Source: an uncultured Succiniclasticum sp. (GTDB lineage: Bacteria > Bacillota > Negativicutes > Acidaminococcales > Acidaminococcaceae). Taken from it: a stretch of DNA of 64,000 nt. The translations under genes and the position numbers were made by a program. Shown here in pieces: positions 1-9,628 of this stretch. Below the pieces are notes generated by a model. That model made no database searches, was not told where the DNA came from, and was given only the letters and a program-made list of their open reading frames with translations. Each line of letters begins with the position of its first letter. The first letter of the stretch is position 1. The stretch lies in NCBI GenBank assembly GCA_900544275.1, contig UQUU01000006.1, positions 1 to 64,000 on the forward strand. The letters are read 5' to 3'.

Positions 1-290
1 CACATTCATCTGGTTTGTTATTCAGTTTTCAAGGTTCCCTGTCTTGCGACAGCTTATTTAGTTTACAACATCTTTTTCTTGTTGTCAACTCTTTTTTTCA
101 CTTTTTCGCAAAAAAAAGTGAAAAATATTGCGTCCTTTCGGGCGGTATATTAATTTTATCTTGTTTTGTTAAAAAATGCAAGAGGAAAATTCTGTATTTT
201 TTGAATTTATTTTTTCTCTGGTAGAGGTTGGTCATCCCCTACACCACCAGTTGTGTTTTCACGGGTTCGACTACCTTTTAGTTCGTGATA

Positions 291-319
291 ATGACAAATC
301 TGACAGATGATGATATAAT
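291..319 (+). promoter_or_regulatory. Sigma-A-type promoter of the penicillin-binding protein gene
   Basis: ATGACA at 291-296, a 17-base spacer and a perfect TATAAT at 314-319 lie about 50 bases before the PBP start. The rest of the first 367 bases is AT-rich. The short open frame at 15-224 has a phenylalanine-rich, non-protein-like composition, so I see no gene there. Confidence 0.7.
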
Positions 320-367
320 ATTTTCGCAATTTAATTTTATTAAGATCAATAGAAAGACGAGGTCACT

Positions 368-2440
368 ATGAAAAGCAAATCTTCCTTTAATGTGAAGCTT
401 ATTATCACATTTATGGCTTTGCTTACTGCAGCCTTTATCTCCTCCTCCTGCGGCTATTCCATCTCAGATTCCGCCTTGGAAGAAGGGCTGGTTCCCGATG
501 CAGTCTCACAGTATTATGATAATGATAATAAAATCATTTATACAACAGCTTCAGCAGAACATCGCTTACCGGTCAAATTCGACAAGGTTCCCAAGGTAGT
601 CCGCAATGCATTTATCTCTATTGAAGATAATCGTTTTTACGAACACGGCGGTATTGACTACCGCGGCACTTTACGCGCGCTTGTCAGCAATATTATGGGG
701 GAGGAAGTACAAGGCGGCAGCACGATCACACAACAGCTTGCGAAAAACGCCTTTCTTTCCCAGGAACGCACTATCTCCCGCAAAATTAAGGAAGCCTTCC
801 TTGCCAAACAGTTGGAGAACAAATATACCAAAGATGAGATTTTGACTATGTACCTGAACCAGATTTATTTTGGCGAAGGTTCTTACGGTGTGGAATCCGC
901 TTCCCAAACGTATTTTGGCAAACACATTCAGGATGTGACACTGGGCGAAGCAGCTACGTTGGCCGCCATTCCCAAGAGCCCCAATTATTATGATCCCATG
1001 GAGAACCCCAAAGCCAATAAAGAACGTCGGGATCTTGTGTTGGATCAGATGGTAAAATATGGTCATATCACCCAGGAAGAAGCACAAAGGGCAAAAGCCG
1101 AGAACGTAAAGATCCGCGCTGCTTCTTCCGGAACAAAAAAGAACTTGCGTTCTTACTTCTTTGACTATGTCACTCAACTCGTGATTGATAAATTCGGTGC
1201 CGACGCGTTATACAAAGGCGGCCTTAAAATCTACACCACGTTGGATAGCAGTATGCAGCAATACGCCGAAGATTCTCTGAAACACCTGCCCGATATTTAT
1301 ACCAATGATCCGGATCACCTGACGCAACCCCAGGCCGGTTTAGTGGCCATTGATCCTACGACAGGCTATATCAAGGCTATGGTCGGCGGTCGGGGACAGG
1401 ATAAATTTAATCGCGCGGTTTTAGCGCAGCGGCAGCCCGGCTCCGCCTTTAAAGCGTTTGTTTATTTAACTGCGATGGACCAGGGTATGACTGCAGCTAC
1501 TACAGTAGAAGATAAACCTCTGGTCAGAGGGAGCTGGGCGCCGCAGAATGCCGGTGGTGGCTGGCACGGTACAGTGACATTGCGGACCGCTTTGTCCAAA
1601 TCCTATAATATCCCCGCCATCCGGGTCGCTCTGAAGGTCGGCACCGAAAACGTCCTCAAAATGGCCAAGGCCGCCGGCATTACTACATTAGTGGAAAGCG
1701 GCAGATATGCGGATGATAATCCCGCTATGGCGCTGGGTGGCCTAACAAAAGGTGTTACTCCTCTGGATATGGCCACCGCTTACGGAACGATTGCCGCCAA
1801 CGGAATGTATCATAAGCCGGTCGTCATAAAAAAAATCCTGGACCGCAACGGCAAGGTGATTTATGAACACAAAGATGAAGGAAAACAGGTAATCAGTGCG
1901 AAAGCAGCCTATCAGACAACCGATATACTGAAAGATGTGCTGATCAGCGGTACGGCAGCCGGTTCCGGTCTGGGACGTCCTGCCGCAGGAAAAACCGGTA
2001 CCACGGATAATTCCAAAGATGCCTGGTTTGTAGGTTATACCCCCAATTTATCCTGCGCCGTTTGGGTGGGCGACGACCGCAGCCGCAGCATGGGCTCCAT
2101 GTACGGTTCCGGAGCTCCGTTAAGCATCTGGCACTCTTTTATGACTCGCGCCGTACAGGAATTACCCTATGCAGACTTTGTCCGGCCGGCCGGCGCAGTA
2201 ACTCCGGTTGTCCCCGATCCGGATAAAGATAAGGACAAAGACAAGGACAAGGACAAAGACAAGGATAAAAAAGATGCTGACGGTGAAGATAAAAAACAGC
2301 CGGACAACCTGGCAAAACCGCCTAAAGTAATCAAACCGAATAAACCAACTATCAGCAATAAACCGCAAAAGAAATCTGAGACACTGGCAGCGCCCAGGAC
2401 AACGTCGCCTTCGATTCCTAAAACTCCGACAAAACCATAA
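368..2440 (+). CDS. Class A penicillin-binding protein (PBP1A family)
   Basis: This is a bifunctional cell-wall enzyme that polymerises glycan strands and cross-links stem peptides on the outer face of the inner membrane. An N-terminal anchor (about residues 9-28) is followed by the GT51 glycosyltransferase with motif EDNRFYEH (catalytic Glu86) and QGGSTITQQL (115-124). The transpeptidase follows, with Ser359-x-x-Lys362, Ser412-Tyr-Asn414 and Lys542-Thr-Gly544. After the catalytic domains comes a low-complexity tail with about eight Asp-Lys dipeptides (619-634), then a Lys/Pro-rich end. GAGGT lies just before the ATG. The anchor ends in Ser-Ser-Ser-Cys28, which resembles a weak lipobox, but a signal anchor is the normal arrangement in this family. 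The gene has its own promoter and converges with the next gene. Confidence 0.95.
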   Translation: MKSKSSFNVKLIITFMALLTAAFISSSCGYSISDSALEEGLVPDAVSQYYDNDNKIIYTTASAEHRLPVKFDKVPKVVRNAFISIEDNRFYEHGGIDYRGTLRALVSNIMGEEVQGGSTITQQLAKNAFLSQERTISRKIKEAFLAKQLENKYTKDEILTMYLNQIYFGEGSYGVESASQTYFGKHIQDVTLGEAATLAAIPKSPNYYDPMENPKANKERRDLVLDQMVKYGHITQEEAQRAKAENVKIRAASSGTKKNLRSYFFDYVTQLVIDKFGADALYKGGLKIYTTLDSSMQQYAEDSLKHLPDIYTNDPDHLTQPQAGLVAIDPTTGYIKAMVGGRGQDKFNRAVLAQRQPGSAFKAFVYLTAMDQGMTAATTVEDKPLVRGSWAPQNAGGGWHGTVTLRTALSKSYNIPAIRVALKVGTENVLKMAKAAGITTLVESGRYADDNPAMALGGLTKGVTPLDMATAYGTIAANGMYHKPVVIKKILDRNGKVIYEHKDEGKQVISAKAAYQTTDILKDVLISGTAAGSGLGRPAAGKTGTTDNSKDAWFVGYTPNLSCAVWVGDDRSRSMGSMYGSGAPLSIWHSFMTRAVQELPYADFVRPAGAVTPVVPDPDKDKDKDKDKDKDKDKKDADGEDKKQPDNLAKPPKVIKPNKPTISNKPQKKSETLAAPRTTSPSIPKTPTKP

Positions 2441-2485
2441 AAGCGCTATTGCCGACTGTTACAGCTGAATACCCTGTTAAAAGCA

Positions 2486-2548
2486 AACTGCTCTCTTTAT
2501 TGTCCGTGTACAAATAACCGGCGAAAGAGAGCAGTTCTATTTGTTTTT
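2486..2548 (+). terminator. Intrinsic terminator between convergent genes
   Basis: A perfect 13-base inverted repeat (2486-2498 with 2524-2536) is followed by a T-rich run (2537-2548). It lies between the PBP gene and the convergent nucleoside kinase gene and probably serves both. Just downstream (about 2638-2671) a 16-base stretch is repeated in tandem with one or two changes. I see nothing else in this gap. Confidence 0.7.
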
Positions 2549-2683
2549 ATTGATTCTGTTTGTGCTGCCGTTCTTTGTCCCCCGCTGACGACTTTTCCAG
2601 ATTTTATCAGCGCTTTACTTTACAAAGGACACAGTCTTTTTTCAGAAACTCCCCTTTTCAGAAACTTCCCTGTTCCGCGAACG

Positions 2684-4351
2684 TTAAAGCACATCGGAAA
2701 AAGTCGATCCGCCGATAAATTCTTTCATAATAGAATTATTGGGAATGGCGCTGTCATCCAATGGTTCGATCAGTTCCAACAAAGTCAGCAGCCGTCGGGC
2801 AGTAAAATAAGCATTTTTTTCTTTCGCAGGAACAGATTCCAATAACGGCATTGCATACTTCCGCAGCACAGCCGGCTCGTAAATTAAAGAAGTGTTGAAA
2901 AAGATATCCGCATCCTCCTGGCAGGGGAATATATATTTATCTTCTCCTTCTCTTACAGAAGGCCAGGTTTTAATCGTCATCAACGCATCACGGGAACGAA
3001 ACTGAGAATCTCGCACCATGCGGCGCAGCATACGCAGATCCGTAGTATGGATGCGATTATAATCATCGATTGACATAGGCGTCAACGCGCTGACAAAAAT
3101 CTTCAGCTTATTGTCCGCCGGGATCGAAGCGCTCAGCTTTCTGTTAAGCGCATGAATGCCTTCGATTACAAGAATGCTGTTTTCTTCCATGCAAATCTGT
3201 TCACCGCGATATTCCCGCTGTCCTGTAACAAAATTAAACTTTGGCAGTTTGATTGTCTTGCCTTGCAGCAGTTTTTCCAGATGCTCATTAAACAAATCGA
3301 TGTCAATGGCTTCCACACATTCAAAATCATAACTGCCATCCGGTTTTTTAGGGGTATCTACACGATTTTTATAGTAATTATCCATGGACAGAGGAATGGG
3401 GTGAATCCCGTTCACTTCCAACTGCACGGAAAGCCGTTGATTGGATGAGGTTTTCCCGGAAGAAGAAGGACCGGCAATGAATACGAATTTCAATTTATCT
3501 TGCAGCTTGGTAATGTAGTCCGCAATACGAACAAACTTCTTTTCCTGCAACCCCTCTGCCGCGCGGATGATTTTACAGGCCTTCCCCTCCCGTATGATCC
3601 GGTTGAGTTTGGAAATCGTATTACAACCGATCATGGAGGCCCATTCTTCCGCTTCGTGATAGGTCTCGTTGATCCGCCTCCGGGAATCCCAGGGATCTAA
3701 TTTTGTGTAATCGCCTGTATCCGGATAGTTAATCACGAAGCCTTCTTCAAAGGGTATTAATTCAAAGCTTTCCAAAAGTTCCGTCGAGGTCAGCAAGGGT
3801 TCCGGAAAGTATTCTTTTATGCCGCACAATTCATACAGCGGGATTGGTCTGTCGGCCGGCATCATACAAAACAGCCCCACCCTGTCCTCGCCCAGAAGCG
3901 GGTCTTTTTTCGCTTCTTCGATGGCCGCTTCCCGAGTTAAACTCAGGTAACGGATCTTAGCTTTTTTGGCAATGATCTGGCGCATCCGTTTTTCCGCCTT
4001 CGCATAGTCTTCCGGCAGCAAACGCTCTCCGTGAACTGCGCAATATAACGCGCTGCCCAGCGAATTGCGGACCTCGATCCGCCGGTCCGGAAATAATTCC
4101 TGCATTGCCACAATACATAAAAAAGTCAGGCTGCGGACGTACACCCGCATTCCTTCGTCCGAATCAATAGGAATAAAATCTACAGTTCCGTCCCCAGGTA
4201 TTTTTTGCTGTAGACTGAAGGCTACCCCATTAAATACGCCTTCAGCAATAGGAGAATCGTAATGCTTTTTCCACTTCCTGCCTATTTGCTCTAATGTGGT
4301 TCCTTCAGGAAATTGTTTTTGCTTACCATCAGGTAATGTGATTTGCAGCAT
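2684..4351 (-). CDS. Nucleoside kinase with TGS and ThrRS-like N-terminal domains
   Basis: The protein is a P-loop kinase of the uridine kinase/phosphoribulokinase family fused to a TGS domain (about residues 1-60) and a region like the second additional domain of threonyl-tRNA synthetase (about 60-200). The Walker A motif GPSSSGKT sits at about 294-301. Such TGS-kinase fusions are common in Firmicutes and are annotated as nucleoside or uridine kinases; their physiological substrate is poorly defined. The start at 4351 is chosen because GGGAGG lies five bases before this ATG, and a longer frame to 4384 has no such site. Length is 555 residues. It is the last gene of the minus-strand run and converges with the PBP gene. 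Confidence 0.85.
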   Translation of the reverse strand: MLQITLPDGKQKQFPEGTTLEQIGRKWKKHYDSPIAEGVFNGVAFSLQQKIPGDGTVDFIPIDSDEGMRVYVRSLTFLCIVAMQELFPDRRIEVRNSLGSALYCAVHGERLLPEDYAKAEKRMRQIIAKKAKIRYLSLTREAAIEEAKKDPLLGEDRVGLFCMMPADRPIPLYELCGIKEYFPEPLLTSTELLESFELIPFEEGFVINYPDTGDYTKLDPWDSRRRINETYHEAEEWASMIGCNTISKLNRIIREGKACKIIRAAEGLQEKKFVRIADYITKLQDKLKFVFIAGPSSSGKTSSNQRLSVQLEVNGIHPIPLSMDNYYKNRVDTPKKPDGSYDFECVEAIDIDLFNEHLEKLLQGKTIKLPKFNFVTGQREYRGEQICMEENSILVIEGIHALNRKLSASIPADNKLKIFVSALTPMSIDDYNRIHTTDLRMLRRMVRDSQFRSRDALMTIKTWPSVREGEDKYIFPCQEDADIFFNTSLIYEPAVLRKYAMPLLESVPAKEKNAYFTARRLLTLLELIEPLDDSAIPNNSIMKEFIGGSTFSDVL

Positions 4352-4463
4352 AGCAGCCTCCCTGTAAAAAAGGGGATGGAGCATACACCTCCGCCCCTTT
4401 TGTTCGTTTCAGAATGTTTCAATATAATACAATGTATCCGCTTGAAAGCACGCAACAAAGAGC

Positions 4464-5720
4464 TTATTCAGCCGCCTTTTCAACTTTTTTCAACGCTTCA
4501 TTCAGTTTCGTTGCAATACCATCTATCTTGGTCAGCGGTATGGAACATAAAGCAACCCGTACACCGGCAGCCAAAGGCACCAGATAAATGTGATCTTCAT
4601 GCAGTAAATCACACACTGCGGCAGAATTTTTACACGGTACGGAAAGGAAGAAACCCGCCATATAAGGAATCATCGGTAAGCCGCAGGCCTTTGCTTCTGC
4701 GACAAAACGGTCGGCTCGGGTTTTAATCATCTGATAATAAAAGTCCCGTTCCTCCTCCACCTTGGCCAGCAACTGGGGATCACTGTAAATCTCCACCAGC
4801 GTCCGCATTGCCGGACGGTTAATATTAGACCAGGTCGCGCGACTGGTATATTGATTAATGTCAAAAAATTCTTTGATCACAGTCGGGTCATCGGAAACAC
4901 CGATCATCGCACCAACCCGCTGCCCGTAAATGGTAAAACCCTTGGACATACTGTATTGCACGATGCCGAAGATCCGTTCCGGCAAATGGTCCAGGGCTTC
5001 AAAGACCTTGCGGACCGCATTCTTTTCCCCTGCATAGTCCAAATAAGCTATATCGACAAAAAGAATGGCTTGTTTGTTGGTTTCTTTAACCGCTTTGTCC
5101 AGCATCGCAACAACCTGCTGCATATCTTCTTTGGTCAGACTGTAGCCGGTAGGATTATGAGCCGGCGTGTTGATGATCACCATAATACTTTCTTGTTTTG
5201 CCAGCACCCTATTCACTTTTTCCGCCAGCGCGTTCAGATTGAATTTACCCTTTTCCGTCAGCATGGGATATGTATCCAATTTACGCCCCATATCCTGACA
5301 CAATACTTTATACGCGCCCCAATACCAGTCGGCCGTTAAAATCGTATCCCCTTCGGAAGTGTAATTCCAGATAGCATGATGAATACCGCCGGTACCGCCG
5401 GCAGTGGCGACAGCGCCAATATGCCCTTTGGGGCGGGAACTGCCAAAAGCCGCATCCTGGACTTTCTCTAAAAAGTCAGACAAACCGGCAATCGGAGCAT
5501 AGGCAATCAGCTCACTGGTCGGCAGACTGCGGAATACTTTTTCCACCGTTGGCAGGCAAACTAATTTCCCTGCTTCATCCATAATGGCGCCTATCGTTCC
5601 GTTCGTCACATTTTCTGCGCCGATCTTCGCCGCATCAGCTACGGCCAGTGCATTGGCGGCAAAAATAATATCATTCGCTGCTTTTCCTTTTGCTTTTGGA
5701 GCGGCAAAACTTGTGTACAT
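4464..5720 (-). CDS. Class I/II pyridoxal-phosphate aminotransferase
   Basis: A fold type I aminotransferase of the aspartate/aromatic amino acid group acting in the cytoplasm. Numbered from the ATG at 5720, visible family features are the NPTG motif (189-192), the cofactor-binding Asp in FVDIAY (about 223) and the PLP Schiff-base lysine in SMSKGF (about 260). Substrate cannot be told from sequence; a role in aspartate or aromatic amino acid metabolism is plausible, since aspartate kinase lies directly upstream. The start is uncertain between ATG 5720 and GTG 5729: AAGGAG is 11 bases from the ATG but only about three from the GTG. The 177-base gap to lysC shows no clear signal. Confidence 0.85.
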   Translation of the reverse strand: MYTSFAAPKAKGKAANDIIFAANALAVADAAKIGAENVTNGTIGAIMDEAGKLVCLPTVEKVFRSLPTSELIAYAPIAGLSDFLEKVQDAAFGSSRPKGHIGAVATAGGTGGIHHAIWNYTSEGDTILTADWYWGAYKVLCQDMGRKLDTYPMLTEKGKFNLNALAEKVNRVLAKQESIMVIINTPAHNPTGYSLTKEDMQQVVAMLDKAVKETNKQAILFVDIAYLDYAGEKNAVRKVFEALDHLPERIFGIVQYSMSKGFTIYGQRVGAMIGVSDDPTVIKEFFDINQYTSRATWSNINRPAMRTLVEIYSDPQLLAKVEEERDFYYQMIKTRADRFVAEAKACGLPMIPYMAGFFLSVPCKNSAAVCDLLHEDHIYLVPLAAGVRVALCSIPLTKIDGIATKLNEALKKVEKAAE

Positions 5721-5897
5721 AAGACTCACATCTCCTTCATCATTTACAGTCTGTGTTCACTCCCGGTTTCTCATTTTCTGAGCAACATCATGAGAGAATC
5801 GGCACGCTGCTTCAAGATTTGATTCCTGATCAATCTCCAGTCAAATGCGTACACCAATTTAAATTTCTTAAATCCCCTGAGCCGGTCAAAACGAAGC

Positions 5898-7124
5898 TCA
5901 ATCCTCTACCGGTGGAAAGAAGTGCTGGTGTATTGCATTGACGGCTTTCATTACGTCATCCTTGGCAATCAGGCAGGATATCGTGATTTCTGAAGTACTG
6001 ATGATCATCAGATTGACACTTGCTTTAGCCAAAGCGCCAAACATACCGGCGGCAATACCAGGATTCCCCAGCATACCGGCCCCTACTACGGAAACCTTGG
6101 CCACATTTGCCTCTACTTCCACGCCTTCCAGGCCCATTTCGTTTTTCAGCTTCTCCAAAGCCTCTATCGCATCGCCCAGATCCGATTTGGTAACAGTAAA
6201 CACAATATCGTTTCGGCTATTGTCCTTGGAAGAACTTTGCACAATCATATCTACCGTAATATTGGCCCTGGCCAGCGCATCAAAAATTCGATAGGCGGCG
6301 CCGGGAACATCCGGTACTCCATTGACCGTGATTTTTGCTACATTGATGTCACTGGTCACCCCTCTGATGACAAATTCCTTCTCTTCCACCGTATATTCCC
6401 TCCTTATGATCGTACCCGGTTCCTGACTAAAGGTAGAGCGAACGTGAATATCTACGCCGTTATGTTCACCATATTCCACCGCACGGGGCTGCATAACCCC
6501 CGCTCCCAGACGGGCCAGTTCCAACATTTCGCTGAAGGTGATCTCTTTCAGTTTACGCGCCTCCGGCACAATACGGGGATCGGCTGTATAAACACCGTCT
6601 ACGTCTGTATAAATCTCACATATGTCGGCCTGTAATCCCGCCGCTATGGCCACTGCCGTAGTATCGCTGCCGCCGCGTCCCAGAGTGGTGATATCTCCGT
6701 CTTCTGTGGCTCCCTGGAAACCGGCGACAATAACAATATTCCCTTCATCCAGGGCTTTTTGCACCCGCTCTGCTTTTACTTCCAATATGCCCGCTTTCGT
6801 ATGCTGACTATTGGTACGGATTCCTGCCTGCGGTCCGGTAAAAGACACAGCCTTCTGTCCACGTTCCATAAAGGCGCTGGCCAATAAAGCAATGGATACC
6901 TGTTCCCCTGTAGCCAAAAGCATATCCATCTCCCGCTTAGGCAAATGCGCCGAGATCCTGCCGGCCAACGTCAACAGATCATCGGTGGTATCTCCCATAG
7001 CGGAAACCACAATGACGATCTTATCCTCCGGCGTTTTTTCCCGCAGAACACGGTCTACCAGACGATATATCTTTTCCGGTGTGGCCACGCTGCTCCCGCC
7101 GAATTTCTTCACAAGTACAGCCAT
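5898..7124 (-). CDS. lysC: Aspartate kinase
   Basis: Phosphorylates aspartate, the first step towards lysine, diaminopimelate, methionine and threonine. The amino-acid kinase domain opens with KKFGGSSVA (residues 6-14). Two ACT domains at the C-terminus (about 260-408) should bind an end-product inhibitor. At 408 residues it matches monofunctional Firmicutes enzymes. A GGAGG site precedes the ATG. It lies 86 bases after mutS2, which leaves no room for a lysine riboswitch in front of it, so it is probably transcribed with mutS2. Confidence 0.95.
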   Translation of the reverse strand: MAVLVKKFGGSSVATPEKIYRLVDRVLREKTPEDKIVIVVSAMGDTTDDLLTLAGRISAHLPKREMDMLLATGEQVSIALLASAFMERGQKAVSFTGPQAGIRTNSQHTKAGILEVKAERVQKALDEGNIVIVAGFQGATEDGDITTLGRGGSDTTAVAIAAGLQADICEIYTDVDGVYTADPRIVPEARKLKEITFSEMLELARLGAGVMQPRAVEYGEHNGVDIHVRSTFSQEPGTIIRREYTVEEKEFVIRGVTSDINVAKITVNGVPDVPGAAYRIFDALARANITVDMIVQSSSKDNSRNDIVFTVTKSDLGDAIEALEKLKNEMGLEGVEVEANVAKVSVVGAGMLGNPGIAAGMFGALAKASVNLMIISTSEITISCLIAKDDVMKAVNAIHQHFFPPVED

Positions 7125-7210
7125 AATTGCCCCTCCTTACTTAATATAGACATTATAGCAAATTTTATTTGTTTTTCACAACCACGACCTTACACTTTGA
7201 GAGCGCCGGA

Positions 7211-9571
7211 CTACTTTAATGTAACAACCGTAACACCTGCGCCGCCCATGCTGAGAGAAGCTAATGCATAGGAAGCCACATTACGATGGCTTTTCAGATA
7301 TTCCTGCAAACCGGCCCGCAAAGCGCCGGTGCCTTTCCCATGAATAATGCGGACCTGCGTTATGCCTGCCAGCAGCGCGTCGTCAATGGCTTTATCCACA
7401 TAGGGGATCGCCTCATCGGTGGTCATCCCGCGCAGATCCACCTCCTGCTCCGCTTCCGCCGTTTTCGCCGTAAACATCGCATGGGCTGCATTTGCTTTAT
7501 AGGCCGAACGGACCGGCGCGGCTTTCGGCGCATCTTTTACCAGGAGACACTGCTTCAGTGGCACGATCATTTTCATTGCGCCAATGCTGACCAGTACATC
7601 TTTGCCTTTCACTTCCACCACGGTACCGTTCTTGCGCAGCGCAGTAACCAACACCTGCATGCCGGAACGGGCTGTTTCCGCGTTCAACGGTGTTCCTTCC
7701 GGTAAAGGCTCCGCCTGACTCAAATGTTTATTCAGTTTTTTGCGCGCTTCTTCCGCTTTGACTTCCAAAGAACGCACATCGATATCCGCTTTTAATGAGC
7801 GCAGCTCTTTCAGGACCGCTTCCGCTTCCCGTCGGCTGTTCCGATAGATTTCATCGGCCTGGTTCCGGGCCTTGCGCAGCATTTCATTTTTCTGTTTCTC
7901 AAATTCTTTTTTCTGCCAGGCCAACTGGTTGCGCAGCATTTCGCTTTCTGATTTAAGCGTCTCTGCTTCCCTGGCGCTGCTTTCGTATTTGCGCCGTTCC
8001 CCTTCCAGTCCCTGTAGCACATCTTCCATATGAATATGTTCCTGTTGCAGTAAATTCCCCGCATTGGTGATAATCTCTTCGGACAGGCCCAAACGGCGGC
8101 TGATGTTAAAGGCATTACTGCTGCCTGGCACCCCCATTAACAGACGGTAGGTAGGACGCAAAGTCTCGGGGTCAAATTCCACGCTGGCATTTTGCATCCC
8201 TTCCCGACCAAAAGCAAAAGTTTTTAATTCACTGTAATGGGTGGTCATAATAGTCAAGGCGCCCAAGCGTGTCAAATGGTCCAGAATGGACATGGCTAAA
8301 GCCGCGCCTTCGTTGGGATCGGTACCGGCGCAGATCTCGTCCACTAAGACCAGATCGCCCGGCCGCACCTCCTGTAAAATACGGATCAGATTCGTCATAT
8401 GCCCCGAAAAAGTCGATAAGCTCTGCTCAATGCTCTGTTCATCTCCGATATCCACATAGATTGCCCGAAAAAGGGGCAGTTTGGCATTCAGCGCCGGTAC
8501 AAACATACCGATTTGGTTCATCAAGGCAAAAATACCGACAGCTTTTAAGGTCACAGTCTTGCCGCCGGTATTGGGGCCGGTGATCAATAAGGTGTTGAAA
8601 TCTTCCCCCAGCGAGATATCCAGCGGAACCACCTGCTCCGGCGGAAGAAGCGGATGTCTCCCCTGTTCGATCCGCAAGCCGCCCCGGGGAACCAGCTGGG
8701 CCTGACAAGCTCTGGTCTCCATGGCATAGTAGGCCTTGGCACAGATCACGTCTACCCGTGTAGCGGCTTCCAGCGACCGCAGTAATGCGTCCCCTTCGCT
8801 GCCCACTGCACCGGATAACTGCCGCAGGATCCGTTCGATTTCTTCCTTTTCTTCCGCGGTATAGCGTTTAATATCGTTATTCAGATTGACCACAGCCAGA
8901 GGTTCAATAAATAAAGTGGCGCCGGTGCCGCTCTGGTCATGAACCACACCGGGAAAATTCATTTTATATTCCTGCTTAATGGGAATCACATAACGGTCCC
9001 CCCGCATGGTCACTAAATTATCCTGAAAATATTTTTGGTAACCGGGATCATGGAGGATCTTTTCCAGTTGACTTTTCACCCGATTTTTCGCTGAGATGAT
9101 CCCAGTGCGCAAGCCCCCCAGCTTCACGGAGGCAGTATCCAGAATCTCCCCTTTTTCCGAGATTGCTTTTTCCAACTGCCGCGCCAGGCGGGAAAATTCC
9201 TGCATTTCCCTGCCATATTCCGCCAGATTCGGGCTGCTTTCGCTTTCATTAAGCAAAAAAATCTTCAACGCGCCAAACGCCTCTGCGCTGGCGCGGATGT
9301 TCATTAATTCCTCTACTTCCAACACGCTGCCCATACGAGCCCGTTTTACAGCGTCTTTAATATTGTACAGTCCGCCAAAAGGGAAACGTTTCCCCTCATC
9401 CAACAGACGTTTGGCTTCTGCCGTTTCCATCTGTAAGCGTTTTACGGTTTCAAACTCCGCCGAGATACGAAGCTCCAACAATTGTTCCCTGCCCAGCTCC
9501 GTCGCAGTTTTTTCCGCCGCCCGCTCTTTTACTTTATCAAATTCCAGTGTTGTGATCGCAAACCGAGCCAT
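7211..9571 (-). CDS. mutS2: Endonuclease MutS2
   Basis: A MutS-like ATPase with a C-terminal Smr nuclease domain. In other bacteria it acts on recombination intermediates and on collided ribosomes rather than in mismatch repair. The Walker A motif GPNTGGKT is at 332-339. A long charged coiled coil (about 515-640) follows, then the Smr domain with the VDLRG and HGKGTGALR motifs (about 712-786). Length, 786 residues, is typical. The start is odd. The ATG at 9571 has no close ribosome site, and an in-frame TAA lies only six bases upstream. A GGAG further out instead serves a GTG at 9589 whose frame stops after three codons. Confidence 0.93.
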   Translation of the reverse strand: MARFAITTLEFDKVKERAAEKTATELGREQLLELRISAEFETVKRLQMETAEAKRLLDEGKRFPFGGLYNIKDAVKRARMGSVLEVEELMNIRASAEAFGALKIFLLNESESSPNLAEYGREMQEFSRLARQLEKAISEKGEILDTASVKLGGLRTGIISAKNRVKSQLEKILHDPGYQKYFQDNLVTMRGDRYVIPIKQEYKMNFPGVVHDQSGTGATLFIEPLAVVNLNNDIKRYTAEEKEEIERILRQLSGAVGSEGDALLRSLEAATRVDVICAKAYYAMETRACQAQLVPRGGLRIEQGRHPLLPPEQVVPLDISLGEDFNTLLITGPNTGGKTVTLKAVGIFALMNQIGMFVPALNAKLPLFRAIYVDIGDEQSIEQSLSTFSGHMTNLIRILQEVRPGDLVLVDEICAGTDPNEGAALAMSILDHLTRLGALTIMTTHYSELKTFAFGREGMQNASVEFDPETLRPTYRLLMGVPGSSNAFNISRRLGLSEEIITNAGNLLQQEHIHMEDVLQGLEGERRKYESSAREAETLKSESEMLRNQLAWQKKEFEKQKNEMLRKARNQADEIYRNSRREAEAVLKELRSLKADIDVRSLEVKAEEARKKLNKHLSQAEPLPEGTPLNAETARSGMQVLVTALRKNGTVVEVKGKDVLVSIGAMKMIVPLKQCLLVKDAPKAAPVRSAYKANAAHAMFTAKTAEAEQEVDLRGMTTDEAIPYVDKAIDDALLAGITQVRIIHGKGTGALRAGLQEYLKSHRNVASYALASLSMGGAGVTVVTLK

Positions 9572-9577
9572 ACTATG

Positions 9578-9589
9578 TTAAGCAGACAC
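9578..9589 (-). other. Possible three-codon minicistron before mutS2
   Basis: GTG-TCT-GCT-TAA lies eight bases after a good AAGGAG, in the same frame as mutS2. The mutS2 ATG follows the stop after six bases. Either ribosomes reinitiate at the ATG, or the TAA is a recent mutation that shortened mutS2 by six codons. The pattern is directly visible; the function is inference. Confidence 0.35.
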
Positions 9590-9628
9590 GCTGCTTTCTC
9601 CTTTCCTGCGCCAGCGCTAAAAATTCTT

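Noticed and set aside
15..224. 69-codon frame at the left edge
   Set aside because: Phe/Leu/Ser/Cys-rich translation of AT-rich intergenic sequence with no start signal.
368..460. Lipoprotein signal on the PBP
   Set aside because: The Cys at residue 28 is preceded by Ser-Ser-Ser, a poor lipobox, and class A PBPs normally keep an uncleaved anchor.
7125..7210. Lysine riboswitch before lysC
   Set aside because: Only 86 bases separate mutS2 and lysC and no L-box features are visible.
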